DNA from: Amblyornis subalaris
Taxonomy: Eukaryota > Chordata > Aves > Passeriformes > Ptilonorhynchidae
Direction of reading: 5' to 3'
Assembly (NCBI GenBank): GCA_018881555.1
Contig: JACAXG010000061.1
Location: forward strand, 1,116,001-1,180,000
Length of the DNA stretch: 64,000 bases
A program made the position numbers and the translations under genes. The notes below the pieces were generated by a model, which saw nothing but the letters and a program-made list of their open reading frames with translations, was not told where the DNA came from and ran no database searches. Each line of letters starts with the position of its first letter. Position 1 is the stretch's first letter. Positions 38,179 through 50,620 of the stretch are shown here, one piece after another.

Positions 38179-39107
38179 GGAGTCTTGAACTTCTTGCTCC
38201 AAATGTGGCTGTTTGTGTAGTTTAGTTTTTCAGCTTCTGTTTACATTCTGTACTGATTGACCTGTCAGTATAAGAACTTTTAAATAGGCCAAAATATAAT
38301 CAACTGTCTCTTTTAGGCCACTTTACCTATTGAACATCAAGAGAAGGGCCCTAATTTAACTGAAAATCAGATTTCTCTCCTTCTGTTTTCCCATTTCAAG
38401 AATAAATGGAATGGAAAATGAGTAGAGATGTGGCTTTGAAAAATCAATTATTTGGATCACCTCAGTAAAAATTTGTTTGATTTTTCACAGTAGAATCCTG
38501 TGAAATCCTGAGAATATTACAGGTGCTATGTTTATAGTTTCTTCAGTCAATTTATCATTTACTTTTTGATTTTGTTTTGCTGTATTTTTTTGAGGGGGAG
38601 GTTGATGTAGAGCTTTTAGGCCATGTAGTCAAACACTATTATTCCTTAGCATTTCTGAGATTGCTTTTGGAAAAATAAATTTCTTGCTAGTGGGAAAATG
38701 AAATAATGGGCTGCAACAGTGTTTAGCATTTGTTTTATTTGTTTCCATTTCAATAGTACACTTAAAATATCAATGGTTTATTTTTTGCTTATTTTTTGTT
38801 ATCAATGGTTTTTTGTGTTGGCTTGTGGTTTTTTTCCCCTGGACCAGAAAAATCTTCTGTTTTCTAGTGCTGTTCTCTTTCATCTTGCTAATAAAAATCC
38901 CTTTCTTTTTTAGATGGCTAAAATTTTCTTTTCCTGTTACTAAAATTCCCAATTGCCTCAAACTCAACAATCAATTCTCTGTACATAAATGCACAGGAGT
39001 TTCAACAGAATACAAGAAACCATATCTTGTTTTTCTTTATATCCCTTATTCCATGCCCAGGAATATCTAACTTTAGGGGAAGGTGAGGTGCAATCCATTG
39101 ATAAGGA

Positions 39108-39604
39108 AGTCCTGCATTCAGCTCTGGGGCCCCCCAGCATAAGAACATGGACCTATCAGAGTGAGTCCAGAGGAGGGCCACGAAGATGATTGGAGCAACT
39201 CTCCAATGAAGACAAGCTGAGAGAGTTATGGCTGTTCAGTTTGGCAAACAGAAGGCGTCAGGGAGACCTTATAGTGCCTTCCAGTACCTAAAGGGGAGCT
39301 ACAAGAGACCTGGAGAGACACTTTTTACAAGGGCATGGAGTGACAAGACAATGCTTTAAACTGAAAGAGAATGGGTTTAGATTAGATATTTAGAGGAAAT
39401 TAATTACTGTGAGGGTGGTGAGGCACTGGAACAGATTGCCCTCGGAGGTTGCAATGCCCCATTCCTGGCAGTGTTCAAGGTCAGGTTGAATGGGGCCCTG
39501 TGCAACCTGGTCTAGGGTGTGGTATCCGTGCCTGTGACAGGAGGTGGGGGTGGAACTGGATGATCTTTAAGATCCTTTCCAACCCAAACCACTCTATGAT
39601 TTTA
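39108..39604 (+). mobile_element. CR1: CR1 LINE, 3' 0.5 kb
   Basis: From 'gtcctgcattcagctctggg' through 'gagtccagaggagggccacg', 'aagatgatt', 'acaagctgagagagttatgg' and 'gtgagggtggtgaggcactg' to 'aagatcctttccaacccaaa' and CTCTATGATT, the order is that of the CR1 3' end. The octamer tail is reduced to about one unit. The reading frame is broken by indels. It is 5'-truncated. Confidence 0.92.
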
Positions 39605-42600
39605 AAAATCATATTGAAAGGAGTAGATGGAAGAGAAGCAGATCGCAGACAGTTTTGGCCATGATCTTGCCGGCTTGGATATTAAAAGAGGGATTGCAGT
39701 GGATATTAAAAGTCTTATGGACGTACATTTTCTTAGCATGAGTTGTTTGAAAATAATACAACTTTCAATAAAGTGATACTTCTTTATTATGACTTTAATG
39801 CTCACCTTCATTCTGGCTTTTATTGTAAACTTCGAGGAATAAAATGCCAAGAACATTCTTCAGATAGTAGTAACTGATTGCTTGATGAGAAAATTCTGGG
39901 TGTTTAAAGCATCTGCCAAATATCCTCACCCTACTCTGTCTATTGCTAATACACTATTATTGGGTGTGTGCGTCTGTGTAGGCATCTGTCTGTCTATCCA
40001 GACATAGATTACAGTGTATACCTTGGCATTTAAAATGTTATCACTCCACGTGTTTCACATGAAATTCAAGAAATTACATGCCTCTGAAAACTTCATAAAG
40101 AAGTGAGATTTGCAATAAGACTGTTGTGACTTCTCCAGCATATCCAACAATTGACTACAACACTTAATTTTCTTCTTAGCTATTAATATTACATTTCATA
40201 TGTTCCACACCNTACCCATTCCTTTGACATTGGTAGAAATTATATGTGTTAATTCAGTGAGAGCAAATTTAAGTCTATGGTACTTATAGGTAAAGATATA
40301 GTTTGGCAACAGAATTCACATAATGAAACCCAAGAAGTAGCCTGTATTATTTGTCCCATTTAGCCTATTATTTTGCTACACTACTAAGCCAAATAAGCAC
40401 ATTTTTTTAGTTAGAAAATCACTGTCCTTCAGGTTTATTCTACTTTAAACTTGATGCATATTGGATTTTCTTTCTTTTTCCACTGTTAATTTATACCCTA
40501 GGTTCTAGCATTCTAATCTGATGTATTCCAAGACAATTTAAGATTTCTAGTGACTATAGAGATTGTACACTCCATATACCTAACAGTGTGGATATGGTTT
40601 TCAGGTATGGTCTGTAGGCAGCTAAAGCTAGGGGAATTCAGTCTGTTCATTCAAATGGATTCTGGATCAAGACCTTAACTCTTGGATAAGAAAGAAGGTA
40701 AGTAAGATTGCCAGCAAACTTCCTGCATCAATTTGTCATTAATTTGTAGCTGGAGGACATAACTTTCTGGCTACATTCACACAGACAAATTGAAAGGTCA
40801 GCATTTGAAAGAACAGTTTTACCTGTGGTTGCTTCACTGTGAATTCTGTGACAGGAGCTATTTCCTATTTCAAATGTCCTCAAATCCTAAGTTTCCCAGG
40901 AAAAAGGCAATAACTAGTGAACATTGAATGTTTACAGGGAACTATTGTGTCTGGTGTGTCCTTACGAAAACCAGTTATGCTCAAGAAAATTTTTTCTTGT
41001 CCAAGGGAGGATAATTATAGGTACATCGACAAGGATTTTAGCATATTTTTAACTGCCAACAAAATAGCTCTCTCCAGTTAAAGTGAGAGAGTTACACAGT
41101 GCTGTTAAAATGAAACATGCATGTATATCTCCCGAAAACTTCAGAAAATTTGGAGAACAATAGATTCTTTTGGTTTTTATTATCAATCATATGCCTTTGG
41201 ATAGTTTAAGAAATCCTCTTTTTTAGAGTTTGATTCTTAAGGGAAAAATACCCCAACAAGCCAGGCCAGATTTCCAATTGACTTGCAGGTTTCTTTCTGT
41301 TCTTCTTACGCCTCCTGCCTCTTTAGTTTAAAAAAAAAAATCAGAATATTAAACTCGGGGTTTTTTGTTTTTTGAGGTTTACTTGTAATTTGATTGGAAT
41401 GCAGGCTTTTGTTCATATGCTTGCAAATTAAAACGTAATAGTTATCACCATTAGCTAAATATGACAACAAGATTTTAGCTCATTTTTTGAGACCCTTTTT
41501 GATGACCTGATTGTCCAATGCAACCATTACATGATAGTTTTCCTAAAGGCCTAGCAGAACTGTGCATGGGAGATAAAAGGTTTGAATGTTGTAGTATGTC
41601 TGGATGAATGTCTTGTTACAAGAATAGCTACTGAAACACTTGTTCTAGTTTTTATACATTCACCTTGTTTCTGCAGCTTATCCCATAAATGGTGCAGCTG
41701 TCCCTGTCTCAGTCCCCTGATAACCTGAAAATTTAAATGAACACAGAAGATGCACGTGGAACAGGGAACATGAGTTGTGCATTCTAATTATGTTTGATAG
41801 TCACAAGAAAGCTGAGTAGGTGAAAGATGTATTTTCCTAAGCCCACTTTCTCATGACATGCAGCTGGCAACTGTGAGGTAGCATATGCCTCATATGACAC
41901 TGGATGTCTTTATTTATGGATGCGCAGAACAGGACAACCCAAAGAGAGAGGAGACAGTTCACATAAGTAGTGTTACTATGCCGATAGTCCCTCCAAGAGG
42001 AAGGATTATGCAATACACAGGAAGTTCAAGAGCCCCTTCAAGTTAGTGAGTAATTAAGGGAAAAGTTAACAAGCCTCAGGGAAATTAATGCATTTCAATT
42101 TTGACCATATGAACCGCAAAAGGCACCGAAAAATAGTAATATTTTAATGTAAGGGAAACAGAATTTGGGGTAAATTTGGGAAGCTCTTCCATTCACATGG
42201 AAAGTGATGTGTATGAGGTTTGAAAATCAAATTGAAGGACGATGTAAAAAAAAATTACGACACCAGAGGAGAACCCTGGACAGAGGGAGCAGCAAAGCAA
42301 CATCTCTTTTGATTTTGTAAGCAACAAAGTCGCCAGATATCTTTCTGAAAGGCAAACAAGTTTTTGAAGGTCATAAAAAGAATCTTATTAAATTAATGTA
42401 ATTTATCAACAGTGTTTCTTTTTTGTTATTTTTTCCTGCTTTTTCTTTCATGCAGGATTAAGAATTTGGGTGAAAAGAAGATGTATAGGTAAGAGAGACA
42501 CATAATGAACAAGTGCTCTTTCTGTGAACTCTGCAGAAAACTGTGAATTGCAACATATAAAATCATCACAGAACTAAACAATTTCCTCTCACTTTTGCAC

Positions 42601-45600
42601 AGGCTGCATTGCTGACTGTTAAAAAAAAAGAAAACCGTTACAAATAAACAGCAATGTGATGAGAAAAGTAGATCGCTTACATCAGCAAGTTCCAGGTGCA
42701 ATATGCATTATCTCAGTCAAATTTTGTAGTGTGAGGAAACTTACTCAGGAAAATCTCTATTTACCACAATGTTGGATTTAGAATAAGACAAAATTAAATG
42801 AAAGGACAATAAGAGTTCACCTGAACAGATTCTTTCATTAGATATTTGTTTTTTCCTTTCTATTTCTTCCAGGTACATTGTCAGCTTTTTCTTAAATAAA
42901 TTGGCACTCTGAGCTAAGCCTAGAAATGTACTCTTTCTTTGATGCTGGACAGTTAAACCACCTATTTCACAGATTTGTATGTAGATATAAGCTATAGAAA
43001 CAGGTAGGACATAATAAAAAGAAAAGGAAAAGGAAAAGAAAAGTCCGTTCCGTTTTGCAACCGGATTTTAGCATTTAGGAAATTTAAAAGATCCATCACA
43101 TCTTTCAATGGTGAACTTCTTTCTGTAGTAGCATTGATGGTCAGAGATTTCATTCTGCATAGGAAATGGGGAATTGCTCACTTCCTCCTTGCTTTCCTAG
43201 GATTACACAGAATTTCTTGAAATATTGAATATTGAAATCTCTAAATTCATAACTGAGGGCCTGTGATTGTCTGTAACTTCCAAGAAGACATGTTTCATGG
43301 GAGACCACCATGCCTCTTTACGCGGATGAGGGCCAGCAGCAGTCTTGCCCTTTAAAATGTTCTGGAACACTTCACACTTGTATCAATTGACATTAATCCT
43401 CTGTTTGTACAAGAAATATCACAACCATGTGGGAAACATTTACTGGTCCAAGCAGCAAAGAATTTGAAAATGCCATACCCAGTGTGTCAGTGACTGATGA
43501 GATTTATGTTAGGGGGAAGAAACACAGGCATTAAATCAAGAGATATTTATGCAAACTTCATTTTGCTGTATATTTGGCTTTGTTATGAAGTTATTTATAG
43601 ATACAATTTACTTAACCAGTGCTTCTGTGTCTGGCTTCTGTTTCAAAAATTCATCAAAAATTCATCATCTGGTCTGTTCAATAATATATACTTTAAAATG
43701 GAAAGCAACAAACTATAAATGACATAGGAGGGAAAGAAAACACATGCTGCTATATATTCATTTTTAATGGATATGAATCATGAAAGTGACTGCATGTAAA
43801 ATAAATGGGAACGCTGGTTTGCAAGATAGTAAACAGAAAGAGTTAAAAGATGTTTCTCTTTCATAATTTCTGAACTTCTCTATTACTGAAATTTAATGGA
43901 GGGAGGTACTTTTACTGCACTCATCAGGAGTCTTAATTTCAGATTGTTCTACCACCCTGCAAATTGTACTGCATTGCACAGCTCCTTAGCTGGTATAAAG
44001 GGCCCTGATGTCTGAGTCCATAAAAACTCCTGGGGGGAATTGGACCTTTGAAAGTCATTGCTTCTGAATTGGCAGCTATAGCTTTATTGTAGAGGACCAG
44101 TCCTGCATTTCCAACCAGGTCTAAGATGACATCACAAAAATGGTGAACAGATTTGGATACGCTATGTAGGGTTGGTCTTTGTGCTCTTTGTATCCTCACT
44201 ACCTGAAAGAAAAATCTGCTCTCAAACCAACACAAATGCTGCTGTGAGCCGTGAAGGGGGTGGGTTCTCAGACTTGTATTTTTTGCGTATGTATCTAGCA
44301 AGTATTGAGAAGAGACAGCATTGGGCAAACAAGGAAATGAGATTTCGAATAAGCCTTCTTGGATAACCTTTGATTCATCCTTACAGTAAAACTGTGTTCA
44401 TGTCACTGTTAGTGACAAGAAGATGAGTGTAATCCTTGTGGGATTTATCTATTGGTGAGTCTTAATCACTCCTCCCTGCAGGCTAGTGAAGGGCTCATGT
44501 CAGCACTCAGAGTGCAGACAGCAATGCTCACAAAAACTTCTTAAAGCCTTGCTGGCAGGAGTTCTTATTTTGATTCCAGTTACTGTCAAAAGCACCAGTG
44601 AAAACTGCAAAAGTCCCCAGGCATTTCTTGAAGTAATGAAGTGGAAGATTTCTCCTGGTGGAAGACGGACAAAGTTGGAGAGACACCTATTACCTTACAT
44701 TAGCAGTGCCAGAGTCTCTGGAGAGCCCTATGCAGAGCTTTCCGACCAGCCCCTGAAACTGCAGCAAGTAATTGCTCAGAGAGCCTTGTAAAGTGGTGAA
44801 GTGGACAGAAAGCCTCTTGGTGAAGGTAAGCAGTATTTGTAGGCTTGAAATAAGTCAGATTATTCTACTTTATGGATCCACAATTAAAAGATTTGCAGAG
44901 CCCATACATAAACATTTCTCAAAACATTCAAGTTCGCTTGTGACGTGGAATCGAGAGCACATTTCCTGTAAAGTATTTGTCTAAGCTATTTCATAGTAAG
45001 AAGCTTAAACGTGAGCTGCGAGTTCTCTTGGTGAAATCCAAGTGTGGTTGTCCTCCTTGCTGTTAAATACCAATATAAAGATGTGAGCTCCATGGTCTGA
45101 AAGAGTTCTAAGCTAACATGTGGACCTGGACCTGTCTCTGGTTTGGTTTCCTTCTTGCTTTCAGAGTCCAAGTCAGCATTTCTGCTGTTTCAGAGCCACT
45201 TCTTATATTGATTCCAAATGGAAGAGCTTATCACTCTTCTTCTTTTACCTCTTCTCTCAAATCTTTCTGAGGTGGCCTTAGGCTCTGAGGAGCTGTGAAA
45301 CCTCCCTCTGGCCAATCAGACAAATGGATCCGATAATTTCAGCAGCATTTCTAAGTCATAAATTAGGTGAAGGTAATTGTCCATGTACAATTTTGAGTTT
45401 ATCATGCTCTGTTGTCACAAAAGGTTGAGATTTATTGAATTAGAGAACAGAAATAATCAGATCAGAAATAATCAGAACTGCAATGAGAAAAGTCATCCTG
45501 TTGAGGCTCAGCACAAAACTTCAGTATGGCTTTTTCTACAGTCTCCTTTATATTCAGTTGCAAGTTAAACTAGTTTAACTTGTTTATAGAACTGGAGTAC

Positions 45601-47807
45601 AAAAAGTAGGGAAGTGATAGGAGAATGAAGTATTTGAAGGTTTTAGGTGATAAAGAGAAATTATATATTTTAGATAGCTAAATATACCTAAGTGACATAC
45701 TCTTGATGTAAAGTCAGTCCTCAAAGAGTTGTTTCTCCTCAGCATTATTAAGTCAGCTATTAGACTGACTTCAGGAAAAGTTACAGTGCTAAACAGTTCT
45801 AAATACAGTGCTAAACAAGACTTCTTACTAGGAGCTTAAGAAATCTTTAATATTTGGCTCAGGAGTGTGGGGGGTTTTGCCATCTGTAGTATTTCTGGGC
45901 TGTTTGTTTTGTTTTCTTTCTCTTCCTGGACCTTCTCTTGGAGTACCGGGGAAGTAGTAGAAACAGTTTCAAAGTTCAGACAAAGAAGAGCTTGTTCCTC
46001 AAGGGAAAATTGATCCTTTATGTTGTGGAGGCAAAAATGTACATCAGTGTCCCTAATACTTTGAGGCTTCTTGTTTCTCCTTCCCCATGCCTCTTATTGG
46101 GGTGGATTTTGGTAAATAGCAACAGTAATGAAAAAGAGTCCATCAGATTCTTAATTTGGTTCCTACATGAATCGGTCATTTTCTCATCTAAAATCAATTA
46201 ATCTTCTGTCTTCCCTAGATGCCTGAAAATGACAGCTGTTGTGGTTATAATCATTATTGCTATCTTATCCTATTGTTACCTTATTGTTGTTGCTATCTTA
46301 CATGCTCTTTTTCATTGACGTTTTATTCGTAGTGGCTACCCATAATGTGAGATTTCCAATTAAACAATACCAAATGCATCAGTGTCTTCAGAAGAAAACA
46401 TAGCTGTTAGCATGCTTCTTATTTGTGTGATAAGTATTTTTATTAGAATTAGATTGCAAATTCCTCCTCTCCCCCATTCTCTTCAAAAAACCAGAATAAT
46501 TATGGGTGAACACACGACAAAATATTTCTTTATCTTCTATTGTAAGCTAATTGCTCACAACGGTAAAAAGAGATGATTTGCATGTTTACATAATGAAGTA
46601 CAAATGAAGGCAGACTGAGTGCAAAAGGAGAGCAATCATAGCAGTGCACAGGGCTCCACACGCACATTAGGGTGGCTGGTGGACTTGCTAGGCTAAGTCA
46701 GAAAGCCGTGCAAATATCAGTGTACCAATGCGAGAGTCGAACTCCAGCTCTGCTTCAGTGATTATATTTACATTTTAAGAGGCATTTATTAGAGTATAAA
46801 AATGAAAATACCCACAGATTGGCTGTACACAATTCATTGTTGGGGGCACAAAAATCCCTTTGTTTGGCTTTGTGTATGTAATCGGAGTAATTAATGAGCC
46901 TGACAATTTAATTCTGCGTAATCATATTCTTATAAGCAACTCTAAAACTCCTCATTTATCAAATTCTGCAGGAGAAGCAGAAATGTTGCAAAAATAGGCA
47001 CAAAAGAAAACCTGGGCTCCACTGGGTGCTGCAGCACCCAAACTTTCAAGAAAAAAAAAGCTGCGTAAGTATGAAAAGTAGATTCTTGCATCTTTAAGCT
47101 AAAGTTTTTTCTGCTGCCCGTGTGAAAGACTAGGAAGTAAACTGGACCCTTCCCGTGATTCAGATTACTGGTGAGAAAATATAATGAAGGCTAATAGGAC
47201 TTAGGGGATGTAATTGGATGCTGTGGCCAGTATCAGCCCCTACGAAAGGTATATCTCTTTGGAGCCACCACTGCCCTTCCTGATGGCACTTTTCCAGTTG
47301 AGAGAGACCAAACATTGACCAGACACAAAGTCTAGAGAGTCTCTCTAACCATCATCCAGCTCCAGTTTTTTAAAGTACCCTCAAATCATTACAATTACTG
47401 TTATATTTTTATAAAAGTGACTTAAGCACTTTGAAAGTTAATTGTTAGTGGAAGACAGTGGGACATGTAGTCTAAAGAGGATTGATTAATGATCATTTAT
47501 TATATCAGGTTTTTAAAAAGCTGCTTTATTTTGTACCTGACTATCCATAAGAACAAGTGCTGCACCACACTTGGTACAACTCTTGTTATTACCAGGTGGC
47601 ACCCTGATGCTATGCATTTCCTTTGAAGGCACAATATTAATATTCAAGCCCAAAATTTATGAATTATCTATAATTAATTTTAGTTCTTACCAAAATTGTT
47701 TATAGTATTCAGTTATCTTCCAAGGAATCAGGTATTAGGCATGCAGAGTTCACAAGAGAGATCTGGTCTGCTGTTATTTCTAACCTTATAAGGAGATGGA
47801 AAGTCAC
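39605..47807. other. 8-kb AT-rich region without recognised genes
   Basis: No host gene is recognised. Frames at 43939-44328 (129 codons, minus) and 44486-44791 (101 codons, plus) have no known domain. A purine run (AAAAGG-type) lies at 43018-43045, and a 15-bp direct duplication (CAGAAATAATCAGAT) near 45447-45476. A 7-bp perfect inverted repeat with a 3-base loop is at 44401-44417. 46570-47000 contains clustered octamer and homeodomain-like sites (see findings). An ambiguous base is at 40212. Confidence 0.5.
43018..43045. repeat. Purine-rich (AAAAGG)n-like run
   Basis: About 28 bp of A and G only, with repeated 'aaaagg' units. It is a simple-sequence tract. Confidence 0.8.
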
Positions 47808-48060
47808 AGTCATAGAATATCCTGAGTTGGAAGGAACTCATGAGGATCAACAAGTCCAACTCTTAGCACTGCACAGGACACCCCAAGGATCACACCATGT
47901 GCATGAGAGCATTTTCAAAATGCTTCTTGATCTCTGTCAGTATTGGTGCTGTGACCCCTTCTCTGGGGACCCCTTTCCAGTGCTCAGCCACCCTCTGGGT
48001 AAAGAATCTTTTCCTAATATCCAACCTAAATCTCCCCTGACACAGCTTCAGGCCATTCCC
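47808..48060 (-). mobile_element. CR1: CR1 LINE, 3' 0.25 kb (minus strand)
   Basis: The plus strand starts 'agtcatagaatatcctgag', 'ttggaaggaactcatgagga' and runs to 'ggtaaagaatcttttcctaa', 'tatccaacctaaatctcccc'. This is the reverse complement of the CR1 3' end and matches the subfamily with 'tcttggggtgtcctgtgcag', seen also at 23777-23996. It is 5'-truncated near 48060. A 165-codon plus-strand frame here is antisense to the CR1 and not a gene. Confidence 0.9.
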
Positions 48061-49441
48061 AAGTCCACTTACTTCTACTCAGATCTGGTGTCTCTGCCAG
48101 TTGTTAGTTATGACTCTCAAATAAAGTGGCAGATTCTTTGGCATTACAGATTTGAGGAAGATGTCACAAATTTCTGGCAGCATTGTTTGTTTGGAGTGAC
48201 AGCCCTATGGGATCCTGGGGCAACCTATTATGACTCACTACTGTTTACAAGTGTTGGGGTTTTTCGGGGCTTTTTTGGTGGTTTTGTGTTTGTTGGTTTG
48301 GTTTTGTTTCCAAAAGAAGCATAGCACTAGTTTCATGCTTCTAGGACATTAAATCATACCAAATAGTCTTTGTCTTGCTTTTCATGTCTTTTTATTCACT
48401 TTTATCCTTACTAAACAGAAGTGCAAATATTTTAACAGCCCAGAGGTTCTTATTGCAGATTTCTTTTAACCAGAAGCAATAAGTGCTATTTTGTAATAAA
48501 ATCATCCTAAATACAGATCATACTCTGACTCTGCATCCTTTCTATTTAAGATTTCTATTCTTCTATCATTTCATTCTCTGCCAGAACATTGCCTACGCAT
48601 TATAGAGGGTGAGCTTATCCAAGCTATGCATATTTTGCACTGAGATTCTAGGACCCAGCTTATCCACTCAGTGAATGTCAATGCATACCTGCACTTCACC
48701 CAGGAGTGAACTCAACTGAAGAGCCTGACAAAGAAGTTACTGCCTCTTGAGGTTCCATCCCTCTCTGTTCTATGTCAGTACCAGAACTCTTGGGTTTATG
48801 TGGGCTCCAGTGATTTCATGCTTGTCTCCTGTTTAATGTAACACATCCTCTCCACAGATCCTTATTCATTGCACAAATTATTATAATCCTGTAGGGACAG
48901 TGCTCAAACTGATCTATTCTTGCACTAGGCCTGTATGTGTAGCTTTGCTGCAGAAAGTGTTACTATTGGACTTTGAGGACACAGTTAACAAGATTTCTAG
49001 GAACCAGCATATCATGCTGGATCAAATTTCAAAAGCTGAAAAGTATGAATTCTAGGACAAAAGCTTTTACTCAGAGGCAGGTGCATATAACTTCCAGAAT
49101 CTGAGAAATCTTTGAGATTATAATCTCTAAGCATCTGGATGTCCTTTTCGACCTTTCCCAAAATAAATACAGAACACTTGCTCCATCAGTGGCTCTCACA
49201 AGTGTCAGAGGACTAAGCACATTTACCTTCCCCTGGGATTTGGCTTCCTGGACACGGAATGAAGAGAGGAAATGGTGCTGGTGTTGAGCCTTGAACACTT
49301 TGAGAATGCTCTGCCAAGAAGCCTTGTGGGAGCTTTTTCTCCCTGTTTTCACCCCCCACCCCACTTTGTTCAGGAACTCCTTTTGAGCTATGGCACAGCC
49401 TTCTCTGTGGATGTTCTTTTATCTCCCTTGCTCTGATTCTC
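48061..49441. other. AT-rich spacer with a T/G-rich tract
   Basis: Nothing is recognised apart from a T/G-only-like tract at 48243-48312. Frames at 49071-49467 on the minus strand lack known domains. Confidence 0.5.
48243..48312. repeat. T/G-rich low-complexity tract
   Basis: About 70 bp composed almost wholly of T and G, with runs such as GGGGTTTTT and 'ttggtttggttttg'. On the minus strand it is A/C-rich. Confidence 0.75.
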
Positions 49442-49844
49442 TGTTGTGGTTTAAGCCCAGCTAGCAACTAAACATGCAGCTTCTTGCTCTCTCCCTCTCC
49501 AATGGGATGGGGAAGAGAATCAGAAGGGTAAAAGTGAGAACACTTGTGGGTTGAAATGAAGACAGTTTAACAGGCAAAGCAAAGCAAGGACTTACTTTAC
49601 TGCTTCCCATGGGGAGGCAGGTGTTCTGCCAATCCTAGGGAAGCAGGTTGTAATGGTTACCTGGGAAGACAAATGCTATGACTCCAAACGTTCCTGCTTC
49701 CTTCTTCTTCCACCAGCTTTATAAGATAAGCATGACACTACCTGGCATGAAATATTCCTTTGGTCTACTGGAGTTAGCTGTCCCAGCTGTGTCATAATAA
49801 TTACTATGAAAAAAATTAATTATACCCCAGTCAAAACCAGCACA
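49442..49844 (+). mobile_element. Solo ERVK-type LTR, internally deleted
   Basis: It starts TGTTGTGGTTTAAGCCCAGC and ends 'ccagtcaaaaccagcaca', giving TG...CA ends. Between them it shows, in family order, 'ccaatgggatgggg', 'agagaatcagaagggtaaaa', 'cttgtgggttgaaatgaaga', 'gggaggcaggtgttctgcc', 'ggaagacaaatgctatgact', TTTATAAG, 'gcatgaaatattcctttgg' and 'gttagctgtcccagctgtgt'. All are blocks of the common avian ERVK-type LTR as I remember it. At about 403 bp it is shorter than the usual ~550 bp. The segment between 'gctgtgtc' and 'actatgaa' seems lost. No internal viral genes or primer-binding site follow, so it is a solo LTR. The six bases on either side do not match, so no target-site duplication is visible. 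Confidence 0.8.
49718..49725 (+). promoter_or_regulatory. TATA-like box of the ERVK-type LTR
   Basis: TTTATAAG lies in the part of the LTR where the family's promoter TATA box sits. Activity cannot be judged from sequence. Confidence 0.35.
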
Positions 49845-50556
49845 GCACCATGATTCATTGACTTGTCCCCAGACCTGCTTCATCACTGTGCACTTGCTGT
49901 ATGATGACCAGACTATTGGATGATCTTGCTTACCATTCCAGACATGCTCTCTATGCTCCAACACTGTGAGCCTGTTCCTCAATCCCTGCTCACTCTGCTT
50001 ATGGAGCAGCACCCGCCTTTGCTGCTCCTTGACTATTAGAAAGAAAGACTATCCATGTGTACCCAAAGGGGACACCTGGGTTTGGAAAGTTCATACGTCA
50101 TTTATTGTCCTTTGTTGCCCATCATAGTCCCTCTCAATCATCTCCAATTACTGACGGTGACCTACAGGATCAGGATTTCCCATTTATATAACTGAGGGTT
50201 TCCTGTACCATGTAGCATATGGGGATCTACATCATTTATACTGTAGTAAAATGCCTGTGAAGCAGACTGTCTGAAAGCCATAGAGGTGCTATTAACGAGT
50301 AGCATAAAAAGATGGATAGTCCGTAATATGGCATCATCTGCCTTCTCCATAACAAATCCAACAGCAGATTTGTAACTCCAAACCGGTTCTATAGTGGTAG
50401 ACGATCCTGCTGGCACTGCTCCTGCCTTGGAGGGTGAAACCGTGGGTGTGCAGTGTGAGCTCACACCATAATGCAGATACCAGTTCCTCACCAGGACCTC
50501 TAATGCAGATTTTTTTATCTTGAAGCTCATTCTTTTTTGATAAACATCCCATGTCA
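49845..50556. other. Spacer between LTR and CR1 tip
   Basis: No recognised element. A 122-codon minus-strand frame (50162-50530) shows no known domain. Confidence 0.5.
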
Positions 50557-50620
50557 GGGAGGTTGGTACTAGATGACCTTTAAGGTCCTTTCCACCCCAC
50601 AGATTCTATGATTCTATGAC
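50557..50620 (+). mobile_element. CR1 LINE 3' tip
   Basis: 'Gggaggttggtactagatga', 'cctttaaggtcctttccacc' and AGATTCTATGATTCTATGAC match the last ~65 bp of CR1, with two to three octamer units kept. It is strongly 5'-truncated. Confidence 0.88.

Larger units (their letters stand above)
31877..39107. other. 7-kb AT-rich region without recognised genes
   Basis: No gene or transposon family is recognised. The longest frame is 122 codons (35409-35777, plus) with no known domain. It holds two small tandem duplications listed separately and an ambiguous base at 33398. It is otherwise plain AT-rich DNA. Confidence 0.55.

Noticed and set aside
43939..44791. Frames of 129 codons (minus) and 101 codons (plus)
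   Set aside because: No recognisable motif, signal peptide or splice context. Opposite strands lie close together, as chance frames often do.
47827..48324. 165-codon plus-strand frame
   Set aside because: Its first half is antisense to a CR1 3' end, and its second half runs into the T/G-rich tract. No protein family is recognised.
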